Assembly: GCA_964570325.1 (NCBI GenBank)
Contig: CAZMXS010000057.1
Location: 1-30,991, forward strand
Source of the DNA: CAZMXS01 sp964570325
Lineage (GTDB): Bacteria > Verrucomicrobiota > Kiritimatiellia > CAIQIC01 > CAZMXS01
DNA length: 30,991 bases
Direction: 5' to 3'
Shown: piece by piece, positions 1-6,876 of the stretch
How the letters are laid out: each line of letters opens with the position of its first letter
How positions within the stretch are numbered: the stretch's first letter is position 1
Made by a program: the position numbers and the translations under genes
The notes under the pieces: generated by a model
The model's input: the letters and a program-made list of their open reading frames with translations, nothing else
What the model was told of the DNA's origin: nothing
Database searches by the model: none

Positions 1-393
1 CCACCCGCCCCGCCTGAACCCGTAACCCAACCCATTCTCAATCCGCGCCAGCCGCTTTCATTCGGACGCGCCAACCCCGAATTGCTGCGCGAAGTGATCG
101 GCGCATTCAAGCGCGACCTTCCGGGCATGCTCGACAACCTCGAGGCTGCCATCGCCCGGCGCGACCATGCGGCGGCTGACCGGATCGCGCACACGATCAA
201 GGGCGCCGCGCTGAACCTGGGCGGCGCGCGAATGGCCGCCTGCGCCCGGGCAATCGAGATGGCGGGCAAGGACGGCGTCGCCGAGCGGGCGACACCCCTT
301 TTGCCGGAGTTGGCAAAGCAGTTTCAGGATTTGGTCCAAGCCCTGGAAACGGCCGACTGGCACAAGTTGGCCAGGGAAGAAGCGGACGGCTGA
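1..393 (+). CDS. Hpt-domain C-terminus of a phosphorelay protein (5' partial)
   Basis: The frame is open from the first base, so this is the 3' end of a longer gene; 130 residues are visible. They form a histidine phosphotransfer (Hpt) domain: the signature H-T-I-K-G has its histidine codon at 190-192, followed by an ALNLGG turn and the usual four-helix pattern. The Pro-rich start (about 20 residues) looks like an interdomain linker, so the missing part is probably a hybrid histidine kinase with receiver domains. By family, the His would relay phosphate between receivers, and the single-domain regulator at 562 is an obvious candidate partner. Hpt identity is firm; the architecture upstream is inference. 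A TTG at 82 is possible but not a convincing start. Confidence 0.85.
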   Translation, partial: PPAPPEPVTQPILNPRQPLSFGRANPELLREVIGAFKRDLPGMLDNLEAAIARRDHAAADRIAHTIKGAALNLGGARMAACARAIEMAGKDGVAERATPLLPELAKQFQDLVQALETADWHKLAREEADG

Positions 394-439
394 ATGGATT
401 CGACAGGGGCGCCGCCACTCCGACTTATTCCTTATCCCC

Positions 440-459
440 CGTGGGCGGGGACGCCCGTG
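440..459 (+). other. Intergenic GNRA-type hairpin
   Basis: CGTGGGCG-GGGA-CGCCCGTG forms an 8-bp stem (two G-U pairs) with a GGGA tetraloop between the Hpt gene and the response regulator. No U-tract follows, so it is not a classic terminator. It could be an RNA-processing or stabilising stem, or a dispersed repeat remnant. Confidence 0.45.
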
Positions 460-480
460 CTCCCAACCGATCAGAGACGC

Positions 481-514
481 AAGTTTCCGGTTTCCAAATC
501 CCATTTTCAGCTGT
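481..514. repeat. Degenerate 7-bp repeat (GTTTCCR type)
   Basis: GTTTCCG GTTTCCA AATCCCA TTTTCAG is a run of diverged heptamers just upstream of the response-regulator gene. The same style recurs at 1016-1066. These runs sit between genes and carry no ORF. Confidence 0.5.
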
Positions 515-561
515 ATATTGGCCCTGCCTGTTCGGCCTCGGTTCGTCAGGAGGTAATTGGG

Positions 562-978
562 ATGAAACCGCTGCGCATACTGGTGGTGGAAGATGAGTTC
601 ATTGGGCGTAAAATATTGCTTTCTTATCTCCAGCCGCTGGGCCCGTGCGATGTTGCCGTCAATGGTTCGGAGGCGGTTGAAGCCGCGCGCCTCGCGCTGG
701 AAAACAACACCCCGTACGAATTGATCTGCATGGACATCAAGATGCCGGGCATGGACGGGCAAGCGGCGCTGGCCGAAATTCGTCGGCTGGAGTCCGCTCA
801 TGGCATTGATCCGGGCGACGGCGCGCGCGTGATCATGACCACCGCGGTGGACGACCCCAAAACCATCATGCAATCGTTCAAAGACCAATGCGAAGCCTAT
901 TTGGTCAAGCCAATCCAGATCAAAGACCTCATGTCCCAACTGCGCAAGCTCGGGTTCGATGTTGATATGTGGCAATAA
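562..978 (+). CDS. Single-domain response regulator (CheY-like)
   Basis: A 138-residue receiver domain with no output domain. The acidic pair E10-D11, phosphoacceptor D58 (in C-M-D-I-K-M-P-G), switch T93/T94 and K116-P117 are all present, so it should be phosphorylated normally. The ATG at 562 is chosen because AGGAGG lies at 549-554; the frame is open upstream to 394 but that stretch is non-coding in character and contains a hairpin. It follows the Hpt gene and precedes another receiver protein, so it could take phosphate from that Hpt or from CheA. The insertion between the phospho-Asp and switch Thr is slightly longer than in E. coli CheY. The family is certain, the partner is not. Confidence 0.9.
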   Translation: MKPLRILVVEDEFIGRKILLSYLQPLGPCDVAVNGSEAVEAARLALENNTPYELICMDIKMPGMDGQAALAEIRRLESAHGIDPGDGARVIMTTAVDDPKTIMQSFKDQCEAYLVKPIQIKDLMSQLRKLGFDVDMWQ

Positions 979-1015
979 GCGGCGAATTAGGTGATGAGCG
1001 CAATCTCCCCCTTCA

Positions 1016-1066
1016 GGGTTCCGGTTTCATGTTTCCGATTTCCAATTTTCGGCTTCCAACTGCGAA
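1016..1066. repeat. Degenerate 7-bp repeat upstream of the PP2C regulator
   Basis: A run of heptamer-like units (GGTTTCA TGTTTCC GATTTCC AATTTTC GGCTTCC AACTGCG) ends about 3 bp before the ATG at 1070. It occupies the position where a ribosome-binding site would lie, and no clear Shine-Dalgarno is visible there. Confidence 0.5.
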
Positions 1067-1069
1067 CTC

Positions 1070-2581
1070 ATGAAAATCCTGATCGTTGACGACGATCCGG
1101 TCACATTGACCCTGCTGCGAGGGATCCTGACCGGGGACGGCCACACCCCCGTGACCGCCCCGGATGCCTTCGAAGCTTTGCGCATCCTGCGCGCGCAATC
1201 GGACATCGAGTTGATGATTACAGATATCAACATGCCCGGCATGAACGGCCTCGAACTACTCCGCGTCGCGCAAAAGGAATTTCCGATTTTGCCGGCGATT
1301 GTATTGACCGGCCGCGAGGACCGTGAAACCGTCCGCCAAGCCCTCAAACTGGGCGCAGAGGACTACCTTGACAAGCCGATTCAGCAATCCACCCTGCTGG
1401 CCAGCATTCAACGCACCATGTCCTCGCCGTTCCGCCGCCATCTGCGGCAAGCAACCGGCCACCTCCGAAACGTACGGGAAGCCCAAGCCGAATTGATGAA
1501 CGCCCCGGACCTTGAACCGCTGTTCCAGGCCGGCGAACTCGCCCTATGGTACCGGCCGCTGGCTGATGCCGGCGGCGATTTTGCTTATGGGCACGCTTTG
1601 GGCGGCGATCGCTACCTGCTCACCCTCGTGGACGCCGCCGGCCATGACATCCAAAGCTCCTACAACGTTGCCGAATTTAAGGGCTTGCTGGGTGCGCTAC
1701 TCACCCCGGACATTGCGCCGCTGGAAATGCTTGACCGCCTGAACCGCCAATTCAGCCGAACCCCGGGCAAACGCCATTACTGCGTCCTGGCGCTGATGTG
1801 GCATCGCGCCGGATTCCGGCTGGAGGCCGCCAACGCCGGTCTGCCCCACGGCCTGCTGATGCGCGCCGATGGCGCGCTCATGCGCCTGCAGTTGGATGGC
1901 ATGGGCATCGGGATGCTCGACAAGGCCGCCTTTGACGGACAGACGATCCCGCTGGCCGCTGGCGACCGCCTGCTCTTTTTTACAGATGGCGTAGAGGAGG
2001 CCGTGTCGCGGGAGACGCTCGAACGTGTCTGGCAGGAACACCAGGCGCAAGCCTTGGCCGTGGCGCTGACCACACTCGTCAAATCGCTATGGCTGGATTC
2101 GACCACTACCCAGGATGATATGCTCCTGCTGGCGTTCGAGCAGCCGGCGGCAACCGTGGCCGACGAACTGCCGGTCCCGCCCCGCCTTGAGTTGGCGCTG
2201 AGCAGCGCTCGCCGGCAGATTGAGCCGGCCATCCGCCGCGCGCTGGAGTTCATCCGCGATTTCGGCCCGGCCCAGAGTGCCGAGCAGACGGAGTGTATGG
2301 CGGCGGCGCTGCGCGAGGTGGTCTTGAACGCCGCGTTGCACGGCAACCGCGAGACGTTGGAATCCCTGATCCGCATCGAGATTGCCGCCGATCGCGCAGC
2401 GCGCACCATAGATGTCCGCGTGACTGACGAAGGCGCCGGTTTCAACCTCGAACAACTGCTGGCGGAGGAGCGTGAGGCGTCGCCTCTGCGCGCGGGCGGG
2501 CGCGGCCTGTTGACCGCCCACAGCTTCACCGACCGGTTTGAAATCAGCGGCAATGGCGTCCATCTTCATTTCCGGCGTTAA
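1070..2581 (+). CDS. Receiver - PP2C (SpoIIE/RsbU) phosphatase - HATPase (RsbW-like) regulator
   Basis: A 503-residue three-module protein. Residues 1-120 are a receiver (D7-D8-D9, phosphoacceptor D52, T80, K102-P103). About 155-360 is a SpoIIE/PP2C phosphatase with metal-binding aspartates D170 (GGD), D188 (DAAGHD) and D306 (FTDG). About 380-500 is a GHKL ATPase with an E-V-V-L-N-A-A N-box, DEGAGF and GGRGL glycine motifs. In partner-switching systems the phosphatase dephosphorylates a STAS antagonist on serine and the HATPase kinase rephosphorylates it, so one polypeptide here may carry both opposing activities under receiver control. The STAS protein encoded 210 bp downstream is the likely substrate. 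The only plausible start is the ATG at 1070, with poor SD. Domain calls are firm; substrate is inference. Confidence 0.9.
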   Translation: MKILIVDDDPVTLTLLRGILTGDGHTPVTAPDAFEALRILRAQSDIELMITDINMPGMNGLELLRVAQKEFPILPAIVLTGREDRETVRQALKLGAEDYLDKPIQQSTLLASIQRTMSSPFRRHLRQATGHLRNVREAQAELMNAPDLEPLFQAGELALWYRPLADAGGDFAYGHALGGDRYLLTLVDAAGHDIQSSYNVAEFKGLLGALLTPDIAPLEMLDRLNRQFSRTPGKRHYCVLALMWHRAGFRLEAANAGLPHGLLMRADGALMRLQLDGMGIGMLDKAAFDGQTIPLAAGDRLLFFTDGVEEAVSRETLERVWQEHQAQALAVALTTLVKSLWLDSTTTQDDMLLLAFEQPAATVADELPVPPRLELALSSARRQIEPAIRRALEFIRDFGPAQSAEQTECMAAALREVVLNAALHGNRETLESLIRIEIAADRAARTIDVRVTDEGAGFNLEQLLAEEREASPLRAGGRGLLTAHSFTDRFEISGNGVHLHFRR

Positions 2582-2701
2582 GCGCGCAGGGAGCCGGCGC
2601 GGGCGTGGAAATTCGGGCATCCCGGCCGCAAGCAGATCAGCCAGGAATGGCGGACCTAAAGAGGAAGCAGAACCCGTCATTACAAAAAAAGCGAAAATGA
2701 C

Positions 2702-2731
2702 TTAACAAACCGAGCAAGTATCGGTTAAAAT
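2702..2731 (+). promoter_or_regulatory. Candidate promoter with dyad operator before STAS-cheA
   Basis: TTAACA (2702-2707), an 18-bp spacer, and TAAAAT (2726-2731) resemble a housekeeping -35/-10 pair, each 5 of 6 to consensus. The spacer holds an exact dyad AACCGA-N7-TCGGTT (2708-2713 / 2721-2726), a plausible repressor site. The segment is AT-rich against a GC-rich background. It would drive the STAS-cheA transcript. By eye only; no start site is known. Confidence 0.4.
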
Positions 2732-2791
2732 AGGCGATAGTTAACGACGTTTCACACGGCTCGTCAGAACCGCTATAGCGAGAAATACGCC

Positions 2792-3094
2792 ATGAAGTGT
2801 GAAGTCAAGGGCGACGAATTGGTTGCTGAAATGGACGAGACCCTCTGCGCGGTCAATGTCAAGGCGTTGTACGACGAGTTCAAGTCCTGGTTCAGTGGCG
2901 CCCAGAACTTCACGGGCCTCGTTGTCAATCTGGGCCGGGTAACGGTGATTGATTCGCTCGGCGTCAACCTGCTCGTCGGTCTCTACAAGGAATGTCGAAA
3001 AAATAATAAAGTTTTCCGTGTGATCGAGCCCTCGCCCGCCATTCGGCGGCTGTTTGAGCTTTACAAACTGACGGCTTATTTTGGCATCGAATGA
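2792..3094 (+). CDS. STAS-domain anti-sigma-factor antagonist-like protein
   Basis: A 100-residue STAS domain of usual SpoIIAA size. The signature V-I-D-S-L-G aligns with the D-S-S-G loop of SpoIIAA, making S55 the likely phosphoserine. The C-terminal half (A-I-R-R-L-F-E-L-Y-K-L) matches the helix that follows in this family. Its stop overlaps the cheA start by 4 bp (ATGA at 3091-3094), so the two are translationally coupled. This suggests the STAS protein is made with CheA and may bind or tune it, or link it to the PP2C-HATPase protein upstream. No strong SD precedes the ATG at 2792. Family is sure, function inferred. Confidence 0.88.
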   Translation: MKCEVKGDELVAEMDETLCAVNVKALYDEFKSWFSGAQNFTGLVVNLGRVTVIDSLGVNLLVGLYKECRKNNKVFRVIEPSPAIRRLFELYKLTAYFGIE

Positions 3095-6000
3095 GCGGCC
3101 AGGATACAGAACTGATCCAGATGTTTGTGCAAGAGTCGCGCGAGCACCTTGACCGGCTCGAGCCGGATCTGCTCTCGCTCGAAAGCAACCAGAGCGACAG
3201 CGAGCTGGTCAACCGCATTTTCCGCGCGGTGCACAGCATCAAGGGCGCCTCCGGCTTTTTTGGGCTGAAAACCATCTCCCGACTCAGTCATGTGATGGAG
3301 AGTCTGATGTCCCGCGTCCGCGAGAAAACCCTCACCCCGAATCAGGCCATGGTGGACGCCTTGTTGGCCGGGACGGACAAGCTGCGGGTGATGGTGGACG
3401 ACGTGGATCACAGCCTGCAGGTGCCGATTGACGCCGAGGTGGAAAACCTGCAGACGTTCCTGGGCGAAAAGCCGGCCGCCGCCAAATCCAGCGCCGCGGC
3501 CGCCGCCAGCGCCGGCGCGCCGCAGGCCGCATATCGGGCCCAGGTGGACGATTCCCTGCTGCAGCATGGCATCAAACGCGGCCACTTCTTTTACAAGGTC
3601 CGCCTCTATACGCACAAGGACATCAAGGACAAGGGCAAGAATCCGCTCGATATCGTCAAGAAGATCGAATCGCTCGGCCAGTTCCTTGATTCCTACACCG
3701 ACATTTCCGGCATCCGCGGCCTGGAGAACGCGCTGGAGCCCGACCTGGTCTGCGTGTTTATTTTTTCGACCGTGCTGGAGCCGGACCTGATGCAGATTGC
3801 GCTGGAGGTGCCGCCGGATCAGATCGAGCAAGTCCAGCCCGACCAGATCAAGCAGTTGATCCTTGGCCCCGCACCGGAACCGCCGCCCAGTCCCGCGGCG
3901 CCCCCGCCGCCGAAACCGGCTTCCGCCGACGTCCCGACGCCAGCCCCTAGCGCACCGCAACCGCAACCGGCCGCCCCGAAACTTGAGCCGGCGCCGGTCG
4001 CGCCGCCGCCATCTGTTCCGCCCGCAATTATCGAGAAGGAGCCGCCCATGAGCACAACCCTGCAACCCGTCGAACCGCCGGCTGAAACCGCCCTGGCCAA
4101 GACCGGCCGCAAATCGGACGACACAATCCGTGTCTCGGTCGCGCTGTTGGACGACCTGATGAATCTCGCCGGCGAAATGGTGCTGGGCCGCAACCAGCTC
4201 CTGCGCACCGCGGAGTCCGCCGCCAAAACAATCACGGGCATGCCGGCCCTGCTGCAGAATATCAGCCTGGTCACCTCCGACCTGCAGGAGAAGGTGATGC
4301 GCACCCGGCTGCAGCCGGTCGGCTCGATCCTGGGCAAGTTTCATCGGATCATCCGCGACATGGCGCATCAGCTCGGCAAGGAGATTGATCTCAAGACCTC
4401 GGGGGAGGATGTCGAGCTGGACAAATCCATCCTGGAGATGCTCTCCGACCCGCTGACGCACCTGATTCGCAATTGCGCCGACCACGCGATCGAAACGCCG
4501 GCCGAGCGCGAGCAGGCGGGCAAGCCGCGCACCGGTCTGGTGCGCCTCTCCGCCAGCCACGTCGGCGGGCAGGTACACATCGAAGTGGTGGACGACGGCC
4601 GCGGACTCAACGCCGAAAAGATCAAACGCAAGGCGCTGGAGAAAGGATTGCTCAAGAGCGACGACGCCCAACGAATGAACGAGCGGCAGCTCTTCAACCT
4701 GATCTTTCTGCCGGGCTTTTCCACCGCCGACAAAGTGTCCGATGTCTCCGGCCGAGGGGTCGGCATGGACGTGGTCCGAACCAACATTGAAAAGCTCGGC
4801 GGCAGCGTCGAACTGGATTCCGAACTAAACCGCGGAACGCGCATCTGCCTGCGCCTGCCGCTGACATTGGCGATCATCCCGGCCATGATCGTGGGGGTTG
4901 GAAGCCGCCGCTTCGCGATGCCGCAGGTGAACCTGGAGGAAATCGTCCGGCTGGGCAGCCAGCACCGGATCGAGACCATCCGCGGCGCGCGCGTGATCCG
5001 CCTGCGCGGCAAGCTGCTGCCGCTGGTCAGCCTCGCGGAACTGTTGAATCTGGAGCCGGCATCCGCAAGCAGCGGGCCGTCATCCGTGATCGGGAATCCG
5101 TTATCCGTAAACAGTGGCCGGTCCGCCGGCGACGCCTCCATTCAGGTTTCAGGGGGCAGCGCTCAGGAGCCCGCGACCGCCCGGCCGCTCGCCGCCGGCT
5201 ACGCGCTGGTCCTGAAGGTGGACAACAACCGGTTCGGGCTGATCGTCGAGGATCTGCACGACAGCGAGGAAATCGTGGTCAAGCCGTTAAGCCTGTATCT
5301 CAAGAATTGCAAGTGCTACTCCGGAGCCACGATCATGGGCGACGGCAAGGTCGCGATGATCCTGGACGCCGGCGGCATCGCCGGGATCGCCAGCTTGCAA
5401 TTCGCGGAACTCGAGGATGAAGAGGCGGCACGTGCGGAGACCAAGCGCATGGACACCGGAGAGACCCAGTCGCTGCTGATCTTCCGCAATTCCGCAGCAG
5501 AGACCTTTGCCATCAACCTGGTCATGGTGGCGCGCATCGAGAAAATCCGCGCGCGGGATATCGAGAAAGTCGGGACCAAGGAATACTTGAAGTATCGCAA
5601 GAGCACGCTGCGCCTGATCCGCCTGCACGATTTTATGCCCATTGCGAATCCCGGACCGGACCCGGAATTCCTGCATGTCATTGTGCCCAAACTGGTCAAG
5701 CATCCGATGGGCATCGTGGTGACCGAGGTCGAGGACGCGATCCAGAGCGCGGTAACGCTCGACGAGGACAACATCAGCGGCACCGGCATCCTGGGCTCGG
5801 CTGTGATCAACGGAAAAATGACCATTTTCGTCAACATTTACAGCCTCTTTGAGGCGGCTGACCCCGAACACTATCGGGCGATCAATGCCGCGCAGGCGGC
5901 GCTGACGGGCAAGCGCGTGTTATTGGCGGAGGACACGGCCTTTTTCCGCACGATCGTCTCGCAATACCTGAAGGAGTTCGGGCTGAAGGTGGACCTGGCC

Positions 6001-6348
6001 GAGGATGGCCTGGAGGCATGGGATCGGTTGAACCAGAATGATTACGACATTCTGCTCACCGACATTGAAATGCCCGGCATGAACGGGTTTGAACTGACCC
6101 AGCGCGCGCGGGGCAGCGACAAACTCAAGCATATTCCGATCATCGCCCTGACCGCCCTCTCGGCCGAGAACTACGTCCAGCGCGGCCTGGAAGCCGGCGT
6201 GGACGCCTACGAGGTGAAACTTGACAAGGAAAAACTGCGCGCGACCTTGGAACGTTTCGCCGGCGGCCGCAGCACCAAGCTGGTGGCCGGCGGCGCGCAT
6301 GGAACAACAAGCGCGGCGGAATTGGTGAACCTGGACAGTAATCAGTAA
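3091..6348 (+). CDS. cheA: Hybrid chemotaxis histidine kinase CheA with two CheW-like domains and receiver
   Basis: A 1085-residue CheA, far longer than the usual 650-700. In order: P1 Hpt (phosphorylated H48 in H-S-I-K-G); a P2-like region about 160-245; a Pro/Ala-rich linker about 260-320; P3 dimerisation about 338-400; P4 ATPase with N-box N461, DDGRGL, FLPGFST and SGRGVGMD; a P5 CheW-like domain from about 588 with an in-frame insertion near 655-710; a second CheW-like domain about 790-930; and a receiver about 945-1065 (phosphoacceptor D991, K1043 followed by Leu instead of the usual Pro). It autophosphorylates under receptor/CheW control and passes phosphate to CheY/CheB; the fused receiver may act as a phosphate sink. 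Starts in an ATGA overlap with the STAS gene. Its stop codon lies within a 7-bp repeat bordering the next gene. Confidence 0.95.
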   Translation: MSGQDTELIQMFVQESREHLDRLEPDLLSLESNQSDSELVNRIFRAVHSIKGASGFFGLKTISRLSHVMESLMSRVREKTLTPNQAMVDALLAGTDKLRVMVDDVDHSLQVPIDAEVENLQTFLGEKPAAAKSSAAAAASAGAPQAAYRAQVDDSLLQHGIKRGHFFYKVRLYTHKDIKDKGKNPLDIVKKIESLGQFLDSYTDISGIRGLENALEPDLVCVFIFSTVLEPDLMQIALEVPPDQIEQVQPDQIKQLILGPAPEPPPSPAAPPPPKPASADVPTPAPSAPQPQPAAPKLEPAPVAPPPSVPPAIIEKEPPMSTTLQPVEPPAETALAKTGRKSDDTIRVSVALLDDLMNLAGEMVLGRNQLLRTAESAAKTITGMPALLQNISLVTSDLQEKVMRTRLQPVGSILGKFHRIIRDMAHQLGKEIDLKTSGEDVELDKSILEMLSDPLTHLIRNCADHAIETPAEREQAGKPRTGLVRLSASHVGGQVHIEVVDDGRGLNAEKIKRKALEKGLLKSDDAQRMNERQLFNLIFLPGFSTADKVSDVSGRGVGMDVVRTNIEKLGGSVELDSELNRGTRICLRLPLTLAIIPAMIVGVGSRRFAMPQVNLEEIVRLGSQHRIETIRGARVIRLRGKLLPLVSLAELLNLEPASASSGPSSVIGNPLSVNSGRSAGDASIQVSGGSAQEPATARPLAAGYALVLKVDNNRFGLIVEDLHDSEEIVVKPLSLYLKNCKCYSGATIMGDGKVAMILDAGGIAGIASLQFAELEDEEAARAETKRMDTGETQSLLIFRNSAAETFAINLVMVARIEKIRARDIEKVGTKEYLKYRKSTLRLIRLHDFMPIANPGPDPEFLHVIVPKLVKHPMGIVVTEVEDAIQSAVTLDEDNISGTGILGSAVINGKMTIFVNIYSLFEAADPEHYRAINAAQAALTGKRVLLAEDTAFFRTIVSQYLKEFGLKVDLAEDGLEAWDRLNQNDYDILLTDIEMPGMNGFELTQRARGSDKLKHIPIIALTALSAENYVQRGLEAGVDAYEVKLDKEKLRATLERFAGGRSTKLVAGGAHGTTSAAELVNLDSNQ
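4036..4050 (+). promoter_or_regulatory. Possible internal translation start in cheA (short CheA)
   Basis: AAGGAG at 4036-4041 lies 6 bp before an in-frame ATG (4048-4050, Met320), at the end of the Pro-rich linker and just before the P3 dimerisation domain. A product from here would lack P1/P2 but keep P3-P4-P5. E. coli makes CheA-short from an internal start, so this is worth noting, although the match may be chance. Confidence 0.35.
5082..5116. repeat. 7-bp repeat run inside the cheA reading frame
   Basis: ATCCGTG ATCGGGA ATCCGTT ATCCGTA AACAGTG are five diverged heptamers coding residues about 664-676 of CheA, within a Ser/Gly-rich insertion splitting the first CheW-like domain. They resemble the intergenic heptamers of this window, and the frame is kept. 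Confidence 0.5.
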
Positions 6349-6362
6349 TCAGTGATCAGTGG
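6337..6362. repeat. Left 26-bp inverted repeat (heptamer type) flanking the four-helix-bundle gene
   Basis: AGTAATC AGTAATC AGTGATC AGTGG. It matches the reverse complement of 6832-6857 at 24 of 26 positions. The cheA stop codon TAA (6346-6348) lies inside it, so the last CheA residues S-N-Q are repeat-encoded. Confidence 0.8.
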
Positions 6363-6388
6363 GCGGCAACAACAAAAACGGAAGGTAG

Positions 6389-6817
6389 ATGGGAAGGGCT
6401 TACGCGAAGGGGTTCAGAGACTTGGTGGTGTATCAGAAGAGCCGCGGGTTGGCGCGGGAAGTGTTTGCCGTGTCCCGCGGGTTTCCACGAGAGGAAGTCT
6501 ATTCGATTACAGACCAGATGTTGAGAGCGTCCCGATCGCTTGGCGCGCAAATAGCGGAAGCGTGGGCCAAAAGACGTTATGAAAAGCACTTTGTCAGCAA
6601 GCTGACCGATGCGGAACAGCAGGAAACCCAGCACTGGATCGAGTCTGCCATGGATTGCGGATATTTAACCCCGGATCAAACAGCCCGCCTGGTCAATCAA
6701 TACGCCGAAATTGGAAGGATGCTGGGGAGCATGATGGAAAAGGCCGACATGTTCTGCGGACAACAGCCCATGATACTCCGCGAGTCCGCCGCGGAATACT
6801 TCACAACCAATTACTGA
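6389..6817 (+). CDS. Four-helix-bundle protein (S23 / 23S rRNA intervening-sequence family)
   Basis: A 142-residue helical protein with the family pattern: F-R-D-L-V-V-Y-Q near the N-terminus, a central D-Q-M-L-R-A-S-R-S-L-G-A-Q-I-A-E-A-W segment, and a C-terminal E-I-G-R-M-L-G-S-M helix. Length fits stand-alone S23-type proteins (about 110-150). Their cellular role is unknown; relatives are encoded in 23S rRNA intervening sequences and one (Avd) helps diversity-generating retroelements. Start ATG 6389 has GGAAGG 5 bp upstream. The gene lies between inverted 26-bp heptamer repeats that interrupt the cheA-cheW junction, and its own TGA is within the right-hand repeats. It looks like an inserted cassette rather than a chemotaxis component. 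No reverse transcriptase is visible nearby. Confidence 0.85.
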   Translation: MGRAYAKGFRDLVVYQKSRGLAREVFAVSRGFPREEVYSITDQMLRASRSLGAQIAEAWAKRRYEKHFVSKLTDAEQQETQHWIESAMDCGYLTPDQTARLVNQYAEIGRMLGSMMEKADMFCGQQPMILRESAAEYFTTNY

Positions 6818-6858
6818 TCACTGGTCACTGACCACTGATAACTGATTACTGATAACTA
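6811..6858. repeat. Right heptamer tandem repeat / inverted repeat
   Basis: Tandem heptamers ACTGATC ACTGGTC ACTGACC ACTGATA ACTGATT ACTGATA ACT (48 bp). The last 26 bp (6832-6857) are the inverted partner of 6337-6362. The stop codon of the four-helix-bundle gene (6815-6817) is in the first unit. It ends just before the cheW ribosome-binding site. Confidence 0.8.
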
Positions 6859-6876
6859 GCTCAAAGGAGGCGTAAA

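Noticed and set aside
394..561. Upstream extension of the response-regulator frame
   Set aside because: No SD at its start, it contains a GC hairpin and a heptamer run, and the ATG at 562 has AGGAGG and gives a normal receiver N-terminus.
3076..4671. 531-codon open frame antisense to cheA, and similar long antisense frames over the MCP genes (7651-9465, 14594-16114, 17726-18883)
   Set aside because: GC-rich third-position shadows of strong sense genes. The antisense frames look alike only because the MCP DNA is repeated; no SD or family match.
6389..6817. Four-helix-bundle gene as the Avd part of a diversity-generating retroelement
   Set aside because: No reverse transcriptase, template repeat or variable repeat is seen in the window.
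6811..6858. Heptamer runs as a CRISPR array or tRNA-like feature
   Set aside because: Units are 7 bp, contiguous and without spacers.
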